From Aquabacterium commune (GTDB taxonomy: Bacteria; Pseudomonadota; Gammaproteobacteria; Burkholderiales; Burkholderiaceae_C): a DNA stretch of 64,000 bases. Shown piece by piece: positions 9,891 through 19,802 of this stretch (positions are counted from its first letter, which is position 1; each line of letters begins with the position of its first letter). A program made the translations under genes and the position numbers. The stretch is from the NCBI RefSeq assembly GCF_004362855.1, contig NZ_SNXW01000004.1, forward strand, positions 124,001 through 188,000, given 5' to 3'. The notes under the pieces were generated by a model that was not told the DNA's origin, made no database searches, and saw nothing but the letters and a program-made list of their open reading frames with translations.

Positions 9891-10048
9891 GGGCATGGCC
9901 GGGCGGGTTGTGTCAGAACGGGACAGTTTCTCGCGCCCATTATTTGACAACGTTGATTGCCAATTTTTGAGCCTCGGGTAAACCATGCCTGAGACATTCA
10001 CTTTTCGCGCCATGTTGGCGTTCCCCCTCATGGCAAGCCGGGGTCATA

Positions 10049-10065
10049 CCCCTTAGATTAAGGGG
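10049..10065. promoter_or_regulatory. Palindrome upstream of the MHS transporter, possible operator
   Basis: CCCCTTA at 10049-10055 is mirrored by TAAGGGG at 10059-10065 around GAT. It ends 53 nt before the transporter's ATG, where an activator or repressor would bind near the promoter. No matching regulator gene is in the window. The function is inferred from symmetry and position only. Confidence 0.4.
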
Positions 10066-10118
10066 GTGACTGCGCCACAAGTGCGGTCCTACATCGCAAT
10101 GACGAGGAGCTTTTTAAA

Positions 10119-11963
10119 ATGGCAAATACCAGCGTATCGACTGCACCGATGACCGCTGAGGAAAAGAAGGTGATTTTCGCCTCCAGCCTCGGCACGGTTT
10201 TCGAGTGGTATGACTTCTATCTTTACGGATCCTTGGCGGCCATCATCGCCAAGCAGTTTTTTGCCGGTCTTGATCCGACATCGGCATTCATTTTCGCGCT
10301 GTTGGCATTCGCAGCCGGTTTCATCGTTCGCCCCTTTGGTGCGCTGGTGTTTGGTCGCCTCGGCGACATGATCGGCCGGAAGTACACCTTCCTGGTCACC
10401 ATCCTCCTGATGGGCGCGTCCACGTTCATCGTGGGCATCTTGCCGAACTACGCCTCCATCGGCGTGGCCGCTCCGATCATCCTGATCCTGCTGCGCTTGC
10501 TGCAAGGCCTGGCGCTGGGCGGTGAGTACGGCGGTGCCGCCACCTACGTGGCCGAGCACGCCCCGCACGGCCGCCGCGGTGCCTACACCGCCTGGATCCA
10601 GACCACGGCCACGCTGGGTTTGTTCCTGTCGCTGCTGGTCATCCTGGGCACCCGCACCGCCATCGGTGAAGACGCCTTCCAGGAATGGGGCTGGCGCGTG
10701 CCGTTCATCGTGTCGCTCGCACTGCTGGGCATCAGCGTGTGGATCCGACTGAGCATGAACGAATCGCCCGCCTTCAAGAAGATGAAGGCCGAGGGCAAGA
10801 CCTCCAAGGCCCCGTTGACCGAGTCCTTCGGCCAGTGGAAGAACCTGAAGATCGTGATCCTGGCCCTGTTCGGTCTGGTCGCAGGTCAGGCGGTGGTCTG
10901 GTACACCGGTCAGTTCTATGCGCTGTTCTTCCTGACGCAGGCCCTCAAGGTCGATGGCGCCACGGCGAACATCCTGGTGGCCATCTCGCTGCTGATCGGC
11001 ACCCCGTTCTTCGTGGTGTTCGGCACCCTGTCGGACAAGATCGGCCGCAAGCCCATCATTCTGGTGGGTTGCCTGGTCGCTGCGCTGACCTACTTCCCGC
11101 TGTTCAAGGCCCTGACCGAGTACGCCAACCCCGATCTGGCCAAGGCCCAGGCTTCGGCCCCGGTGACGCTGGTGGCGGACTCCTCGGAGTGCTCCTTCCA
11201 GTTCAACCCGACCGGCACCGCCAAGTTCTCCAGCTCGTGTGACGTGGCCAAGCAACTGCTGGCCGCCAACTCGGTGAATTACGAGAACGTGGAAGGTCCG
11301 AAGGGCTCGGTCGCGGTGGTGAAGGTCGGTGATGTGGCCATCAACAGCTACGCCGTCACCAAGGTGAGCGAAGCCGATGTGCCCGCCGCCAAGGAGGTCG
11401 CCACCAAGGCCAAGGACGCAGCCCTCAAGAAGGTGGACGACCTGAAGGCCGCCGGTGACACCGGTGCCGAGGCCGCCACCAAGCTGAAGGACGCCGAGAA
11501 GGCTGCCAAGGAAGCCACCGCTGCCCTGGCTGCTTTCGACAAGGACGCCAAGGCGGCTGCGACCAAGGTCATCGACGGCCAGTTCAAGAAGGCTGTGGGC
11601 GCTGAGCTGAAGAAGGCCGGCTACCCCGCCAAGGCCGACCCGGCCAAGCTGAACAAGCCGATGATCGTGGCCATCCTGTCGCTGCTGGTGATTTACGTGA
11701 CCATGGTCTATGGCCCGATCGCCGCCATGCTGGTGGAGATGTTCCCGACCCGCATCCGCTACACCTCGATGTCCCTGCCGTACCACATCGGCAACGGCTG
11801 GTTCGGCGGTTTGCTGCCCACCACGGCGTTTGCCATCGTCGCGCAGACCGGCAACATCTACAACGGCCTGTGGTACCCGATCATCATCGCCTCCATCACC
11901 TTCGTGATCGGCCTGCTGTTCGTCAAGGAAACCAAGGACGTGGACATCTACGCAGACGACTGA
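10119..11963 (+). CDS. MHS-family MFS transporter with large periplasmic insertion
   Basis: The 614-residue protein starts like metabolite:H+ symporters (GTVFEWYDFYLYG). It has the MFS loop RPFGALVFGRLGDMIGRKYT and a second copy of that type, LSDKIGRKPI. After about nine membrane helices, a hydrophilic stretch of roughly residues 338-510 interrupts the fold; the last helices then follow (KPMIVAILSLLVIYVTMVYG onward). By topology the insertion faces the periplasm. It contains two cysteines (C358, C374) that could pair and a long Ala/Lys-rich, probably coiled-coil, part. The substrate is unknown; proximity to acs suggests, but does not show, a carboxylate. A weak AGGAG ribosome site (10101-10105) precedes the ATG at 10119. 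Confidence 0.88.
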   Translation: MANTSVSTAPMTAEEKKVIFASSLGTVFEWYDFYLYGSLAAIIAKQFFAGLDPTSAFIFALLAFAAGFIVRPFGALVFGRLGDMIGRKYTFLVTILLMGASTFIVGILPNYASIGVAAPIILILLRLLQGLALGGEYGGAATYVAEHAPHGRRGAYTAWIQTTATLGLFLSLLVILGTRTAIGEDAFQEWGWRVPFIVSLALLGISVWIRLSMNESPAFKKMKAEGKTSKAPLTESFGQWKNLKIVILALFGLVAGQAVVWYTGQFYALFFLTQALKVDGATANILVAISLLIGTPFFVVFGTLSDKIGRKPIILVGCLVAALTYFPLFKALTEYANPDLAKAQASAPVTLVADSSECSFQFNPTGTAKFSSSCDVAKQLLAANSVNYENVEGPKGSVAVVKVGDVAINSYAVTKVSEADVPAAKEVATKAKDAALKKVDDLKAAGDTGAEAATKLKDAEKAAKEATAALAAFDKDAKAAATKVIDGQFKKAVGAELKKAGYPAKADPAKLNKPMIVAILSLLVIYVTMVYGPIAAMLVEMFPTRIRYTSMSLPYHIGNGWFGGLLPTTAFAIVAQTGNIYNGLWYPIIIASITFVIGLLFVKETKDVDIYADD

Positions 11964-11998
11964 GCCCGCCCGGTCAGCGGCAGACGTTGACCGCAGAC

Positions 11999-12030
11999 AC
12001 CCCGGCAGGTTCGCGCCTGCCGGGGTGTTG
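11999..12030 (+). terminator. Probable terminator after the MHS transporter
   Basis: An 11-bp GC-rich stem (11999-12009 with 12016-12026, ACCCCGGCAGG/CCTGCCGGGGT) has a 6-nt loop. The following sequence GTTGTCATTTG is only moderately T-rich, so termination strength is uncertain. Confidence 0.7.
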
Positions 12031-12137
12031 TCATTTGTGACATGCGCGGGCATGTGCGGGCGTGTCGGCCGGGGGCGGGTGGTTTATAAACGCTGACGGG
12101 GTGTCGGCATCGGCTGCCCCGAAGCAGGAGCAAACAC

Positions 12138-12413
12138 ATGTGGTTGGTGGCAGTGGGCGTGTTGGTGTTGGTGTTGAACTTCGCCGGGGTGGGCGCCGTG
12201 GGGCGGCTGGTCTGGTGGGAGGACGCCTGGATCATGCTGGCGCCTTTCGGCCTGGCGGCGCTGTGGTGGTTCATCGCCGACAGCACGGGCCACACGCAGC
12301 GCAAGGCCATGGCCAAGATGGATGCGAGGAAGGAGTCCCGCCGCGTCAAGAACATGGAGGCGCTCGGCCTGCGCAAACCCGGACAGAAGTCAGGGCAGGG
12401 GCGCAAGCGCTGA
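12138..12413 (+). CDS. Small Trp-rich membrane protein (TIGR04438 type)
   Basis: This 91-residue protein has two hydrophobic segments, an N-terminal one (LVAVGVLVLVLNFAGVGAVG) and one around IMLAPFGLAALWWFIAD. The VWWEDAW stretch lies between them, and a strongly basic tail ends in GQGRKR. This matches the short Trp-rich family found in Burkholderiales. Function is unknown. AGGAG sits a few bases before the ATG. It lies 63 nt upstream of ilvD in the same direction, a neighbourhood I believe is common in this order, but nothing here shows a link to branched-chain amino acid synthesis. Confidence 0.82.
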   Translation: MWLVAVGVLVLVLNFAGVGAVGRLVWWEDAWIMLAPFGLAALWWFIADSTGHTQRKAMAKMDARKESRRVKNMEALGLRKPGQKSGQGRKR

Positions 12414-12475
12414 CCTGCTTGGGGCTGCCGGGATAAAATCAGTGATTCCTCGCGATTGAATTTCCGGAGCCTTCC

Positions 12476-14326
12476 ATGCCTCAGTACCGTTCCCGCACCT
12501 CCACCGCCGGCCGCAACATGGCCGGCGCGCGCGCCTTGTGGCGTGCCACCGGCATGAAGGATGGTGACTTCGAGAAGCCGATCATCGCCATCGCCAACAG
12601 CTTCACGCAGTTCGTGCCCGGCCACGTCCACTTGAAGGACCTGGGTCAGTTGGTCGCGCGTGAAATCGATGCCGCCGGCGGCGTGGCCAAGGAATTCAAC
12701 ACCATCGCCGTGGACGATGGCATCGCCATGGGCCACGGCGGCATGTTGTACTCGTTGCCCTCGCGCGACCTGATCGCCGACAGCGTGGAGTACATGGTCA
12801 ACGCCCACACGGCCGACGCGCTGGTGTGCATCTCCAACTGCGACAAGATCACCCCCGGCATGCTGATGGCCGCGCTGCGCCTGAACATCCCCGTGGTGTT
12901 CGTGTCGGGTGGCCCGATGGAAGCCGGCAAGGCCAAGATCGAAGGCAAGGTCATCTCGCTGGACCTGGTGGACGCCATGGTCAAGGCCGCCGACAAGAAC
13001 TGCTCCGACGAGGAAGTGGCGCAGATCGAGCGCTCGGCCTGCCCGACCTGCGGTTCGTGCTCTGGCATGTTCACCGCCAACTCGATGAACTGCCTGACCG
13101 AGGCCCTGGGCCTGTCCCTGCCGGGCAACGGCACCGTGCTGGCCACGCACGCCGACCGCGAGCAGCTGTTCCGCCGCGCCGGTCGCACCATCGTGGACCT
13201 GGCCAAGCGCCACTACGAGCAGGACGATTTCTCCGTGCTGCCGCGCAACATCGCCAACTTCAAGGCCTTCGAGAACGCCGTGGCGCTGGACGTGGCCATG
13301 GGCGGTTCGACCAACACCGTGCTGCACTTGCTGGCCGCCGCCTGCGAGGCCGAGGTGCCCTTCACCATGGCCGACATCGACCGCATGTCGCGCAAGGTGC
13401 CGTGCCTGAGCAAGGTCGCGCCCGCAGTGCCCGATGTGCACATCGAAGACGTGCACCGCGCTGGCGGCATCATGTCCATCCTGGGTGAGCTGGCCCGTGG
13501 CGGCCTGCTGCACACCGACGTGCCCACCGTGCACAGCAAGACCATGGCCGAGGCCATCGCCAACTGGGACGTCACCGTCACCCAGGACGAGGCCGTGCAC
13601 ACCTTCTACAAGGCTGCGCCTGGCGGCATCCCCACGCAGGTGGCCTTTTCGCAAGACAGCCGCTGGAAGGCGCTGGACCTCGATCGCGCCAAGGGTGTGA
13701 TCCGCTCCAAGGAGCACGCTTTCACGGCCGATGGTGGCCTGGCGGTGCTCTACGGCAACATCGCCGAAAAGGGCTGCATCGTGAAGACGGCCGGCGTCGA
13801 TGAGTCCATCTGGACCTTCACCGGCAAGGCCCGCGTGTTCGAGAGCCAGGAAGACGCCGTCGAGGGCATCCTGGGCGAGGTGGTGCAGGCCGGCGACGTG
13901 GTCATCATCCGCTACGAAGGCCCCAAGGGCGGCCCCGGCATGCAGGAGATGCTCTACCCGACGTCCTACCTCAAGAGCCGCGGCCTGGGCAAGGATTGCG
14001 CCTTGTTGACCGACGGTCGCTTCTCCGGTGGCACCTCGGGCCTGTCCATCGGCCACGCCTCGCCGGAAGCGGCGCAGGGCGGCGCCATCGCGCTGGTGGC
14101 AGATGGCGACACGATCGAAATCGACATCCCCAACCGCCGCATCCACCTGGCCATCAGCGACGAGGCCCTGGCCGAGCGCCGTGCCGCCATGGAGGCCAAG
14201 GGTGCCGATGCCTGGAAGCCCGTCAAGCGGGAGCGCTACGTCTCGGCGGCTCTGCAGGCTTACGCGCTGCTGACCACCTCGGCCGACACCGGCGCGGTGC
14301 GCGACCTCTCGCAGATCAAGCGCTGA
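12476..14326 (+). CDS. ilvD: Dihydroxy-acid dehydratase
   Basis: The enzyme dehydrates 2,3-dihydroxy-isovalerate and 2,3-dihydroxy-3-methylvalerate in valine and isoleucine synthesis. The 616-residue length fits the long E. coli-like class. Cluster cysteines are seen in [11 protein letters not shown] and [11 protein letters not shown], and the substrate/metal region in [20 protein letters not shown]. The N-terminus [20 protein letters not shown] is typical and is preceded by CCGGAG. It is followed by a good terminator, so it ends the unit that may begin with the small Trp-rich gene. Confidence 0.97.
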   Translation: MPQYRSRTSTAGRNMAGARALWRATGMKDGDFEKPIIAIANSFTQFVPGHVHLKDLGQLVAREIDAAGGVAKEFNTIAVDDGIAMGHGGMLYSLPSRDLIADSVEYMVNAHTADALVCISNCDKITPGMLMAALRLNIPVVFVSGGPMEAGKAKIEGKVISLDLVDAMVKAADKNCSDEEVAQIERSACPTCGSCSGMFTANSMNCLTEALGLSLPGNGTVLATHADREQLFRRAGRTIVDLAKRHYEQDDFSVLPRNIANFKAFENAVALDVAMGGSTNTVLHLLAAACEAEVPFTMADIDRMSRKVPCLSKVAPAVPDVHIEDVHRAGGIMSILGELARGGLLHTDVPTVHSKTMAEAIANWDVTVTQDEAVHTFYKAAPGGIPTQVAFSQDSRWKALDLDRAKGVIRSKEHAFTADGGLAVLYGNIAEKGCIVKTAGVDESIWTFTGKARVFESQEDAVEGILGEVVQAGDVVIIRYEGPKGGPGMQEMLYPTSYLKSRGLGKDCALLTDGRFSGGTSGLSIGHASPEAAQGGAIALVADGDTIEIDIPNRRIHLAISDEALAERRAAMEAKGADAWKPVKRERYVSAALQAYALLTTSADTGAVRDLSQIKR

Positions 14327-14372
14327 GCACCGAGCGCCCGGATCGCCCGGATCGCTCTGACCGCTCCCATGC

Positions 14373-14399
14373 AAGCCCACCCCCGCGGTGGGCTTTTTT
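14373..14399 (+). terminator. Rho-independent terminator after ilvD
   Basis: A 9-bp stem AAGCCCACC/GGTGGGCTT with a CCCGC loop is followed by TTTT. It lies 46 nt after the ilvD stop and just before the end of the convergent antiporter gene. Confidence 0.92.
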
Positions 14400-14435
14400 C
14401 ATGGCCGCGCGCGTCGGTGCATCACAAGCGGCGCA

Positions 14436-15692
14436 TCACAACAGCTTGAAGGCCAGCAGCGCCACCAGCGTCGGGCCCAGCGCCGCCAGGAACAGCCCGC
14501 CTGCGGCAATGGACTGGTCGGCAAACCCGCCCTTGAGGATGGCCGCGCCCGCCGGGTTGGGCGCGTTGGCGATGATGGTCAGGCCGCCTCCTGTGACGGC
14601 GCCAGCCACCAGGGCGTACTTGAACGCATCGCTCAGGCCGGGCACCAGCGAGCCCAGGTAGGTCAGGGCGGCGTTGTCGGTGATGGCCGTGAGTGCCGTG
14701 GCACCGAAGAAGACCGCATCGCTGCTCATGCTCAGCAGCACGGGCTCCAGCCACCATTGCTGCTGACCGCCCAGCACCACCAGCCCGGCCAGGAAGAAGG
14801 CCACCAGCAGGCCTTCGCGCAAGATCAGCGGCGACTGGTAGCGCTCGTAGGCGGTGGTGAAGCCCAGGAAGAACATGAACAGGCCCAGGAAGACGGCCGG
14901 GTGGTGGGCGAAGACCACGATGCCGGCCAGGAAGGCCAGGTGGATGAGCGTGACCAGCGCGGGCGGCGGTGCTTCCTGCGCTGGCGGAAAGCCGGGCAGG
15001 GCGCGCAGCTCTTTGCGGAACAGCAGCACCAGTCCGATGACGTTGATCAGCACCGCCAGTGCCGCTTTGTCGCCGAAGTTGAAGAACATGTGGCTCAGGT
15101 CCCAGCCCCAGGCGGATGCCACCATCAGCACCGGCGGTGCAGCGTAGGGCGTCAGCGTCCCACCGATGGACACATTGACGAACAGCACGCCCAGGGTGCC
15201 GTACTTCAGTCGCGTGGACACCGGGTGGGCGTAGAGGCCGTCCTTGAGCAGCAGGGCCGCGAGGGTCATGGCCGCCGGTTCGGTGATGAACGAGCCCAGC
15301 AGCGGCACGACCGACAGCACCACCAGCATGAAGGCGATGCCCGCAGGCAAGGGCAGGGCACGCACGAGCAGGCGCACCAGCTGTCCGGCGAGTTGCAGGA
15401 TGGGCTTGCTGGCGGCCGCCACCATGATGGCGAACACGAACAGCGGCTCGGTGTAGTTGCGGGTGTCCAGGTAGTGCACGGCCGCCTGTTTGCCTTCGAT
15501 GGCGAACATCAGCACGATCAGCACCATGGCCCAGAAGCCGAACACCACCTCGACCTCGCCCAGGAAGTGCCACAGGCCGGCATGTGCGGGCCGCGTGTGC
15601 GCCAGGCGTTCGAAAAACTTGGTCGAAAAGGTGTGAACCAGGGCCAGGCCGAAGAGGATGGCGCCCAGCAGCTGGAGGGTGGTCGGGTGCAT
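14436..15692 (-). CDS. Putative Na+/H+ antiporter (PF07399-type)
   Basis: The 418-residue integral membrane protein has about ten hydrophobic segments. Blocks such as [60 protein letters not shown] and [11 protein letters not shown] fit the putative Na+/H+ antiporter family, with TDNA and NAPN resembling ion-path motifs of the ion transporter superfamily. I chose the ATG at 15692 ([10 protein letters not shown]), which gives a helix at the N-terminus; the longer frame to 15773 would overlap the lgt start on the other strand. It is divergent from lgt, with 79 nt between the two starts. Ion specificity is inferred from family naming only. Confidence 0.8.
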   Translation of the reverse strand: MHPTTLQLLGAILFGLALVHTFSTKFFERLAHTRPAHAGLWHFLGEVEVVFGFWAMVLIVLMFAIEGKQAAVHYLDTRNYTEPLFVFAIMVAAASKPILQLAGQLVRLLVRALPLPAGIAFMLVVLSVVPLLGSFITEPAAMTLAALLLKDGLYAHPVSTRLKYGTLGVLFVNVSIGGTLTPYAAPPVLMVASAWGWDLSHMFFNFGDKAALAVLINVIGLVLLFRKELRALPGFPPAQEAPPPALVTLIHLAFLAGIVVFAHHPAVFLGLFMFFLGFTTAYERYQSPLILREGLLVAFFLAGLVVLGGQQQWWLEPVLLSMSSDAVFFGATALTAITDNAALTYLGSLVPGLSDAFKYALVAGAVTGGGLTIIANAPNPAGAAILKGGFADQSIAAGGLFLAALGPTLVALLAFKLL

Positions 15693-15771
15693 GGTCTGGA
15701 TGCTAGCAGCGTCGTGGGTGCGCCCCGCCGAAACGGGCGTGTGGGTGCCCACATCGGTTATCGTTCGCGCC

Positions 15772-16575
15772 ATGCTGATCCATCCTCAATTCGACCCCAT
15801 CGCCGTGGCCATCGGGCCGCTGCGGGTGCACTGGTACGGCCTGACCTACCTGGCGGCGTTCACCTTCTTCTACCTGCTGGCCACCGCGCGCGTGCGACGA
15901 CCGTGGTTCGCGCAGCACGGCTGGGATCGCCAGAGGGTCGAGGACTTGCTGTTCTTCGGTGTGCTGGGCGTGGTGCTGGGCGGGCGCCTGGGCTACGTGC
16001 TGTTTTACAAGCCGGCCTATTACCTGCAGCACCCGGGTGAGATCCTCGCCGTCTGGCAGGGGGGCATGGCCTTCCACGGGGGCTTGCTGGGCGTGATCGC
16101 GGCCTTGGCGGTGTTCGCGTGGCTGCGCAAGCGCCCCTTCCTGGAGGTGGCCGACATCGTGGCGCCGTGCGTGCCCATGGGCCTGGCCGCTGGGCGCATC
16201 GGCAACTTCATCAACGGGGAGCTGTGGGGCCGTGCGGCCGACCCCTCGCTGCCTTGGGCGATGGTGTTCCCGCAGTCGGGCACCGACTTGGCGCGCCACC
16301 CCTCGCAGCTCTACCAGTTCGGGCTGGAGGGTGTGCTGCTGTTCGCGTTGCTTTGGTGGTACGGCCGCAGCCAGCGTCCGCTGGGCGCGGTGGCGGGTGC
16401 CTTCATGTTCGGCTACGGCCTGTTGCGCTTCACCGCGGAGTACTTCCGCGAGCCCGACAGCTTCCTGGGCCTGTTGGCCTTGAACATGAGCATGGGCCAG
16501 TGGCTGTGCGTGCCCATGATCGCGCTGGGGGCGCTGATCTGGGGCGTGGCCCAGAAGAACGCCAGCCAGCGCTGA
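15772..16575 (+). CDS. lgt: Prolipoprotein diacylglyceryl transferase
   Basis: Lgt transfers diacylglycerol from phosphatidylglycerol to the lipobox cysteine of prolipoproteins in the inner membrane. The 267-residue sequence has about seven hydrophobic segments, the early motif [13 protein letters not shown], a GGRLGYV block and the Lgt signature [14 protein letters not shown] containing the essential arginine and asparagine. The C-terminus has [11 protein letters not shown], another family landmark. The ATG at 15772 ([12 protein letters not shown]) matches family N-termini. Its stop codon is 9 nt from that of the convergent nrtD-like gene. Confidence 0.96.
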   Translation: MLIHPQFDPIAVAIGPLRVHWYGLTYLAAFTFFYLLATARVRRPWFAQHGWDRQRVEDLLFFGVLGVVLGGRLGYVLFYKPAYYLQHPGEILAVWQGGMAFHGGLLGVIAALAVFAWLRKRPFLEVADIVAPCVPMGLAAGRIGNFINGELWGRAADPSLPWAMVFPQSGTDLARHPSQLYQFGLEGVLLFALLWWYGRSQRPLGAVAGAFMFGYGLLRFTAEYFREPDSFLGLLALNMSMGQWLCVPMIALGALIWGVAQKNASQR

Positions 16576-16584
16576 GGTGACCGT

Positions 16585-17385
16585 TCAGGCCGCCTGCTTG
16601 TGGGCTGTGCCGTGGCGGGTGTAGAGGAAGTCCAGCACGGCCTTGCGGCAGTGCATGTAGGTCGGGTCCTCGGCCAGCGCGACGCGGTTGCGCGGGCGGG
16701 CCAGGGGCACGTCCAGCACCTCGCCGATGGTCGCGGCCGGGCCATTGGTCATCATCACGATGCGGTCGGACAGCAACACCGCCTCATCGACATCGTGGGT
16801 GACCATCACCACCGTGCTGTGCGTGCGCGCCACGATCTTCAGCAACTCGTCTTGCAGGTGGGCGCGGGTGAGGGCGTCCAGGGCGCCGAAGGGCTCGTCC
16901 ATCAGCAGGACCTTGGGCTCCATGGCCAGGGCCCGCGCAATGCCCACCCGCTGCTTCATGCCACCCGAGATCTCGCTGGGCCGCTTCTGGGCCGCGTGCG
17001 ACATGCCCACCAACTCCAGGGCGTCGGCGGTGCGCTTTTTCAGCGCGGCCTTGTCTTCCTTGGCGCCGAACACGCGCTCCACGGCCAGGTGCACGTTCTC
17101 GAAGCAGGTCAGCCAGGGCAGCAGCGAGTGGTTTTGAAAGACCACGCCGCGCTCCGGACCGGGGCCGGCGATTTCCTTGTTGTCGCAGATCAGGCCGCCG
17201 CTGGAGGGCAACAGCAGGCCGGCGATCAGGTTCAGCAAGGTGGACTTGCCGCAGCCCGAGTGCCCGATCAGGGCGATGAACTCGCCTTTGTGGATCTGCA
17301 GGTTGATCTCGCGCAGGGCGTGGAAGTGGCCCTTTTTCGTGTGGAACACCATCTCGGCCTGGTGGATGTCGATGAAAGCGGTCAT
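16585..17385 (-). CDS. nrtD: Nitrate/sulfonate-type ABC transporter ATP-binding protein
   Basis: This 266-residue ATPase has Walker A GHSGCGKST, the Q-loop FQNHSLLPW, the ABC signature SGGMKQRVGIARAL, Walker B VLLMDEPFGALD and the switch histidine in VTHDVDE. Its closest relatives by style are NrtD/NasD and TauB/SsuB proteins. Together with the next two genes it forms a nitrate importer. The ATG at 17385 (MTAFIDIHQAEM) has CCGGAG upstream; the frame reaching 17706 overlaps nrtB and is not real. It is the last gene of the operon. Confidence 0.9.
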   Translation of the reverse strand: MTAFIDIHQAEMVFHTKKGHFHALREINLQIHKGEFIALIGHSGCGKSTLLNLIAGLLLPSSGGLICDNKEIAGPGPERGVVFQNHSLLPWLTCFENVHLAVERVFGAKEDKAALKKRTADALELVGMSHAAQKRPSEISGGMKQRVGIARALAMEPKVLLMDEPFGALDALTRAHLQDELLKIVARTHSTVVMVTHDVDEAVLLSDRIVMMTNGPAATIGEVLDVPLARPRNRVALAEDPTYMHCRKAVLDFLYTRHGTAHKQAA

Positions 17386-17441
17386 GGTCGATCTCCGGAT
17401 GCTGTGTGCGGGGTGGTGCAGGTGGGTGCGGTGCTGCGGGG

Positions 17442-18359
17442 TCACTCGAAGCTGAAGCGCTTGGCCACGGCGACCAGGGCGTTTTCCAGCAACAGACCGA
17501 CGACGCCGATGACGATGATGGCGATGATGATGTGGGCCACGTTGAGGTTGTTCCACTCGTCCCAGACCCAGAAGCCGATGCCCACGCCGCCGGTCAGCAT
17601 CTCGGCGGCGACGATCACCAGCCAGGCGGTGCCCACCGACAGGCGCACGCCGGTCAGCATGTAGGGCAGCACCGAGGGGAAGAGGATCTTGGTGACGATC
17701 TTCCACTCTGACAGGTTCAGCACTTTGGCCACGTTGAGGTAGTCCTCGGGCACGCGCTGCACACCCACGGCGGTGTTGATGATCATGGGCCAGATGGAGC
17801 AGATGAAAATCGTCCAGATGGCAGCCGGGTCGGCCGACTTGAACACCAGCAGGCCGATGGGCAACCAGGCCAGCGGAGACACCGGGCGCAACAGGCTGAT
17901 CAGTGGGTTGAGCATGGCGCCGACCACCTTGGAGCGGCCGATGAGGAAGCCCATCGGGATGCCCACCACGGCGGCCAGGCCGAAGCCCAGGGCCACGCGC
18001 TTGAGCGAGTACAGGATGTTCCAGCCCAAGCCCTGGTCGTTCGGGCCATTGCGGTAGAACGGGTCGGAGAACAGTTTGACCGCCTCCTCCCAGGTGGCTG
18101 CCGGCGTGGGGAAGTTGCCGCCCTTCATCGTCAGCAAGCCCCAGATGGCCACCACCAGGCCGATGCCGGCGAGCGGTGCGAGCAGCTTGAGGGACCAGGC
18201 GGCCCAGTCCACCGAGGCCAGGGGGCTGGGGCGCGCAGGGGTGGACGAAGCGATGCTGGCCGGCGGTGTCATGGCGTGGTGGCCGGGCTTGCCGGGTGTC
18301 TGGCTGGCGCGCAGGGCGTCGCTGGCTTCGGAGGGGCTGTGAAAAACGGCGCTGACCAT
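17442..18359 (-). CDS. nrtB: Nitrate ABC transporter permease
   Basis: The 305-residue protein has a hydrophilic Ser/Pro/Ala-rich N-terminus of about 50 residues and then about six membrane segments. It carries the binding-protein-dependent transport EAA loop near PEDYLNVAKVLNLSEWKI. The combination of GFLIGRSKVVGAMLNPLISL and RPVSPLAWLPIGLLVFKSAD is characteristic of NrtB permeases. AGGAGCACCCC precedes the ATG at 18359. It lies between nrtA (40 nt upstream) and nrtD (56 nt downstream). Confidence 0.92.
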   Translation of the reverse strand: MVSAVFHSPSEASDALRASQTPGKPGHHAMTPPASIASSTPARPSPLASVDWAAWSLKLLAPLAGIGLVVAIWGLLTMKGGNFPTPAATWEEAVKLFSDPFYRNGPNDQGLGWNILYSLKRVALGFGLAAVVGIPMGFLIGRSKVVGAMLNPLISLLRPVSPLAWLPIGLLVFKSADPAAIWTIFICSIWPMIINTAVGVQRVPEDYLNVAKVLNLSEWKIVTKILFPSVLPYMLTGVRLSVGTAWLVIVAAEMLTGGVGIGFWVWDEWNNLNVAHIIIAIIVIGVVGLLLENALVAVAKRFSFE

Positions 18360-18399
18360 GGGGTGCTCCTGTGGCGAAGGTGGGGCGAGGCGACGGGGC

Positions 18400-19623
18400 T
18401 CACGCTTTGATCTTGAAACCGTCGGCGTATTTCTTGGGGTCCTTGCCGTCCCAGACCACGCCGTCGATCAGCTTGGCCGAGCGCAGCGGGTCCTTGGGCA
18501 CGTTGACACCCAGCGCGCTGGCGGCCTGCTTGTAGAGGTCCACCTTGTTGACCTGCTTGGCCACGCCCAGGTAGTCGGGGTGGTCCTTGAGCAAGCCCCA
18601 GCGCTTGTGCTGCGTGAGGAACCACATGCCATCCGACAGGTAGGGGAAGTTGACCGCCCCGTCGTTGAAGAACTTCATGTGGTTGGGGTCGTCCCAGGTC
18701 TTGCCCAGGCCGTTCTGGTAGCGGCCCAGGATGCGCTGGTTGATGGCGTCCACACCCGTGTTGACGTAGGACTTGGCCGCGATCGTCTCGGCCATCTTCA
18801 TCTTGTTCTGCAGGCCGGCATCGATCCAGCGGCTGGCTTCCAGCACGGCCATGATGACGGCGCGCGCCGTGTTGGGATACTTCTTGACGAACTCGTCGGT
18901 CGAGCCCAGCACCTTCTCGGGGTGGTCCTTCCAGATGTCTTGCGTGGTGTTGGCCGTGATGCCGATGCCGTCCATGATGGCGCGGTGGTTCCAGGGCTCG
19001 CCCACGCAGAAGCCGTCCATGTTGCCCACGCGCATGTTGGCCACCATCTGCGGGGGCGGCACGGTGATGGCCTTGGCGTCCTGCAGCGGGTTGATGCCCG
19101 CGGACGCCAGCCAGTAGTACAGCCACATGGCGTGGGTGCCGGTGGGGAAGGTCTGGGCGAAGGTGTATTCGCGCTTGTCTTTGGCCATGACCTTGGCCAG
19201 GGAGGGGCCGTCCACGGCGCCCGCATCGGCCAGCTTCTTGGACAGGGTGATGGCCTGGCCGTTGTTGTTGAGGGTCATGAGCACGGCCATGTCCTTCTTG
19301 GGGCCGCCAATGCCCAGCTGCACGCCGTAGATCAGGCCGTACAGCACGTGCGCCATGTGCAGGTCACCGTTGACCAGCTTGTCGCGCACGCCGGCCCAGG
19401 AGGCCTCCTTGCTGGGGATGATCTTGATGCCGTACTTCTTGTCAAACCCCAGCACCGAGGCCATCACGATGGACGCGCAATCGGTCAGGGGGATGAAGCC
19501 GATCTTGACCTCCTCCAGCTCTGGCTTGTCGGAACCGGCGGCCCAGACCGCCGAGGGCAGTCCGGACGCCATGCCGACAGCGCCGGCTGCGGCAACGGTT
19601 TTCAAAAGGGCGCGGCGGTTCAT
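18400..19623 (-). CDS. nrtA: Nitrate ABC transporter substrate-binding protein, Tat-exported
   Basis: NrtA captures nitrate in the periplasm. The N-terminus [17 protein letters not shown] is a twin-arginine signal, with likely cleavage after AVWA. The mature part carries NrtA/NasF landmarks: [41 protein letters not shown] and [18 protein letters not shown] chose the ATG at 19623 (407 residues) because CAGGA lies just upstream and it puts the RR motif at the N-terminus; the ATG at 19644 would add MKPQDLD and has no ribosome site. It is the first gene of the nrtABD operon and follows a regulated leader (19792 to the start). Confidence 0.94.
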   Translation of the reverse strand: MNRRALLKTVAAAGAVGMASGLPSAVWAAGSDKPELEEVKIGFIPLTDCASIVMASVLGFDKKYGIKIIPSKEASWAGVRDKLVNGDLHMAHVLYGLIYGVQLGIGGPKKDMAVLMTLNNNGQAITLSKKLADAGAVDGPSLAKVMAKDKREYTFAQTFPTGTHAMWLYYWLASAGINPLQDAKAITVPPPQMVANMRVGNMDGFCVGEPWNHRAIMDGIGITANTTQDIWKDHPEKVLGSTDEFVKKYPNTARAVIMAVLEASRWIDAGLQNKMKMAETIAAKSYVNTGVDAINQRILGRYQNGLGKTWDDPNHMKFFNDGAVNFPYLSDGMWFLTQHKRWGLLKDHPDYLGVAKQVNKVDLYKQAASALGVNVPKDPLRSAKLIDGVVWDGKDPKKYADGFKIKA

Positions 19624-19668
19624 GTCGAGGTCCTGCGGTTTCATGGTGCGAGGCTTTCATGTCAGACA

Positions 19669-19731
19669 ACAAAAAAGGTGCCAAGGCGACGCGGCCAGTC
19701 GAAACGAGCGTGCGCAGCCAAGACACCTTTG
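19669..19731 (-). terminator. Leader terminator (attenuator) of the nrt operon
   Basis: Read on the minus strand, AAAGGTG (19730-19724) pairs with CACCTTT (19680-19674). Partial inner pairing involves TCTTGGC/GCCTTGG, and a T run finishes it about 25 nt before the first nrtA ATG. A terminator in the leader means the operon should be expressed only when antitermination occurs. The large loop lowers certainty about exact folding. Confidence 0.7.
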
Positions 19732-19744
19732 TCGGAAGCTCAGG

Positions 19745-19789
19745 GCCCGACATCGGGCGCCCAAGACATCAAGGTCGCCGTTGACCTTG
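19745..19789 (-). promoter_or_regulatory. ANTAR-like double hairpin in the nrt leader (NasT/NasR target)
   Basis: On the minus strand, CAAGGTC (19789-19783) and GACCTTG (19776-19770) form a perfect 7-bp stem with the hexaloop AACGGC. This has A at position 1 and G at position 4, the hallmark of RNA bound by ANTAR antiterminators. Eleven nt later, GCCC/GGGC (19758-19745) can form a second hairpin with hexaloop GATGTC, keeping G4 but not A1. The ACCTT of the first stem can alternatively pair with AAGGT of the leader terminator. NasT or NasR control of nitrate genes uses this architecture; no nasT is in the window. Confidence 0.6.
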
Positions 19790-19802
19790 CTGCGTTTGAC
19801 TC

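Noticed and set aside
9944-9972. A TTGACA box at 9944-9949 as promoter of the MHS transporter
   Set aside because: No acceptable -10 element lies 16-18 nt downstream, and it is 170 nt from the gene.
10089-12053. A 654-codon open frame opposite the MHS transporter
   Set aside because: Shadow composition (Gly/Gln/Val/His repeats) with no family match. The plus frame has membrane helices and MFS motifs.
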